16,458 bases of DNA from NCBI GenBank assembly GCA_018065745.1, contig JAGHSS010000015.1, forward strand, positions 1 through 16,458. The letters run 5' to 3'. Below the pieces are notes generated by a model. It saw only the letters and a list, made by a program, of their open reading frames with translations, did no database searches and was not told the DNA's origin. The position numbers and the translations under genes were made by a program. The DNA comes from Candidatus Neoflavobacterium equi (GTDB lineage Bacteria > Bacteroidota > Bacteroidia > Flavobacteriales > Flavobacteriaceae). Shown in pieces: positions 16,221 to 16,458 of the stretch (the stretch's first letter is position 1; the number at the start of each line of letters is the position of its first letter).

Positions 16221-16259
16221 ATCTCCTTTAAGATTACATCTAAAAGGAGATCTTTTTTT
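16221..16259 (+). terminator. Intrinsic terminator of the RND efflux operon
   Basis: ATCTCCTTT (16221-16229) pairs with AAAGGAGAT (16243-16251). After an A-A mismatch the stem continues as AGAT/ATCT (16231-16234 with 16238-16241) around a TAC loop. Eight bases of T-run follow (16252-16259). It starts eight bases after the stop codon. Confidence 0.92.
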
Positions 16260-16274
16260 CTTGTTGGTTTTTGA

Positions 16275-16302
16275 TGTTTGTTGTTTGTTGTTTGTTGTTT
16301 GT
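16275..16302. repeat. 7-bp tandem repeat, four copies
   Basis: Four exact copies of TGTTTGT run from 16275 to 16302, in a T/G-rich stretch that begins with related TTGTTGG and TTTTTGATG. It lies in non-coding DNA just past the efflux operon terminator. This is a short slippage-type repeat; no function is apparent. Confidence 0.9.
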
Positions 16303-16328
16303 TATTCTATGTTTTTCAATAGTATATT

Positions 16329-16458
16329 TCCACAAAATACTTCCACAAAATAGTTCCACAAAATACTTCCACATTATACTTCCACAATATACTTCCACAA
16401 TATACTTCCACAATATACTTCCACAATATACTTCCACAATATACTTCCACAATATACT
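16329..16458. repeat. 13-bp tandem repeat array, ten units, reaching the window edge
   Basis: Ten consecutive 13-bp units begin at 16329, 16342, 16355, 16368, 16381, 16394, 16407, 16420, 16433 and 16446. The last six are identical (TCCACAATATACT). The first four vary in the A/T part: AAAATACT, AAAATAGT, AAAATACT and ATTATACT after TCCAC or TCCAC-less-one. A decayed unit may precede the array (about 16316-16328). The tenth unit ends at the last base of the window, so the array probably continues. No gene is supported within it. Confidence 0.95.

Noticed and set aside
16240..16452. Minus-strand reading frame of 70 residues with a WKYIVEVYCGSIL-type repeat
   Set aside because: It is an automatic product of a stop-free 13-bp repeat, continues through the 7-bp repeat and the efflux terminator, and has no start context.
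16323..16458. CRISPR array
   Set aside because: The units are contiguous 13-mers without spacers, and no cas genes are present.

Overview
The window looks like chromosomal DNA from a Bacteroidota bacterium, most likely family Flavobacteriaceae. The sequence itself is AT-rich. Several genes are preceded by the Bacteroidota -7 promoter element TAnnTTTG instead of a sigma70 -35/-10 pair, and genes usually lack a Shine-Dalgarno match. The DnaB, AccA, TGT and split-transketolase proteins have a flavobacterial character. The family name is an inference; no rRNA gene is present to confirm it. I see no tRNA or rRNA gene, CRISPR array, transposase, integrase or phage gene.

Layout, left to right. (1) 1-404: 3' part of a small plus-strand membrane protein cut by the window edge. 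(2) 589-4138: minus-strand housekeeping block in transcription order accA, dnaB, then a secreted CarboxypepD_reg-like protein. Hairpin terminators after accA and dnaB make these separate units. (3) 4219-7312: minus-strand operon tgt - LptF/LptG permease - EamA/DMT transporter, with a good promoter in front of tgt. (4) 7407-8090: truC, head-to-head with tgt, so two tRNA-modification genes share a 94-bp divergent promoter region. (5) 8203-10031: transketolase encoded as two genes (ThDP-binding half, then pyrimidine/C-terminal half) with its own promoter and terminator. (6) 10032-10419: a 388-bp non-coding stretch holding the terminator, a structured REP-like element and a cluster of GTGTAA/TTACAC half-sites. 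(7) 10420-16213: a tripartite RND efflux operon (lipoprotein adaptor, inner-membrane pump, outer-membrane factor lipoprotein) with a terminator and no regulator gene in view. (8) 16275-16458: a short 7-bp tandem repeat, then ten 13-bp tandem units running exactly to the window edge.

Functionally the region mixes housekeeping (replication fork helicase, fatty-acid synthesis, tRNA modification, LPS export, pentose phosphate pathway) with an envelope drug/solute efflux pump. I do not see an obvious new multi-gene system. The points most worth a second look are: a tRNA-guanine transglycosylase that has lost the three zinc-binding cysteines but kept its catalytic residues; a DnaB helicase whose C-terminus ends in an SSB-like acidic tip (SDDSDVPF); the 13-bp tandem array; and the structured intergenic element plus half-site cluster in front of the efflux operon.
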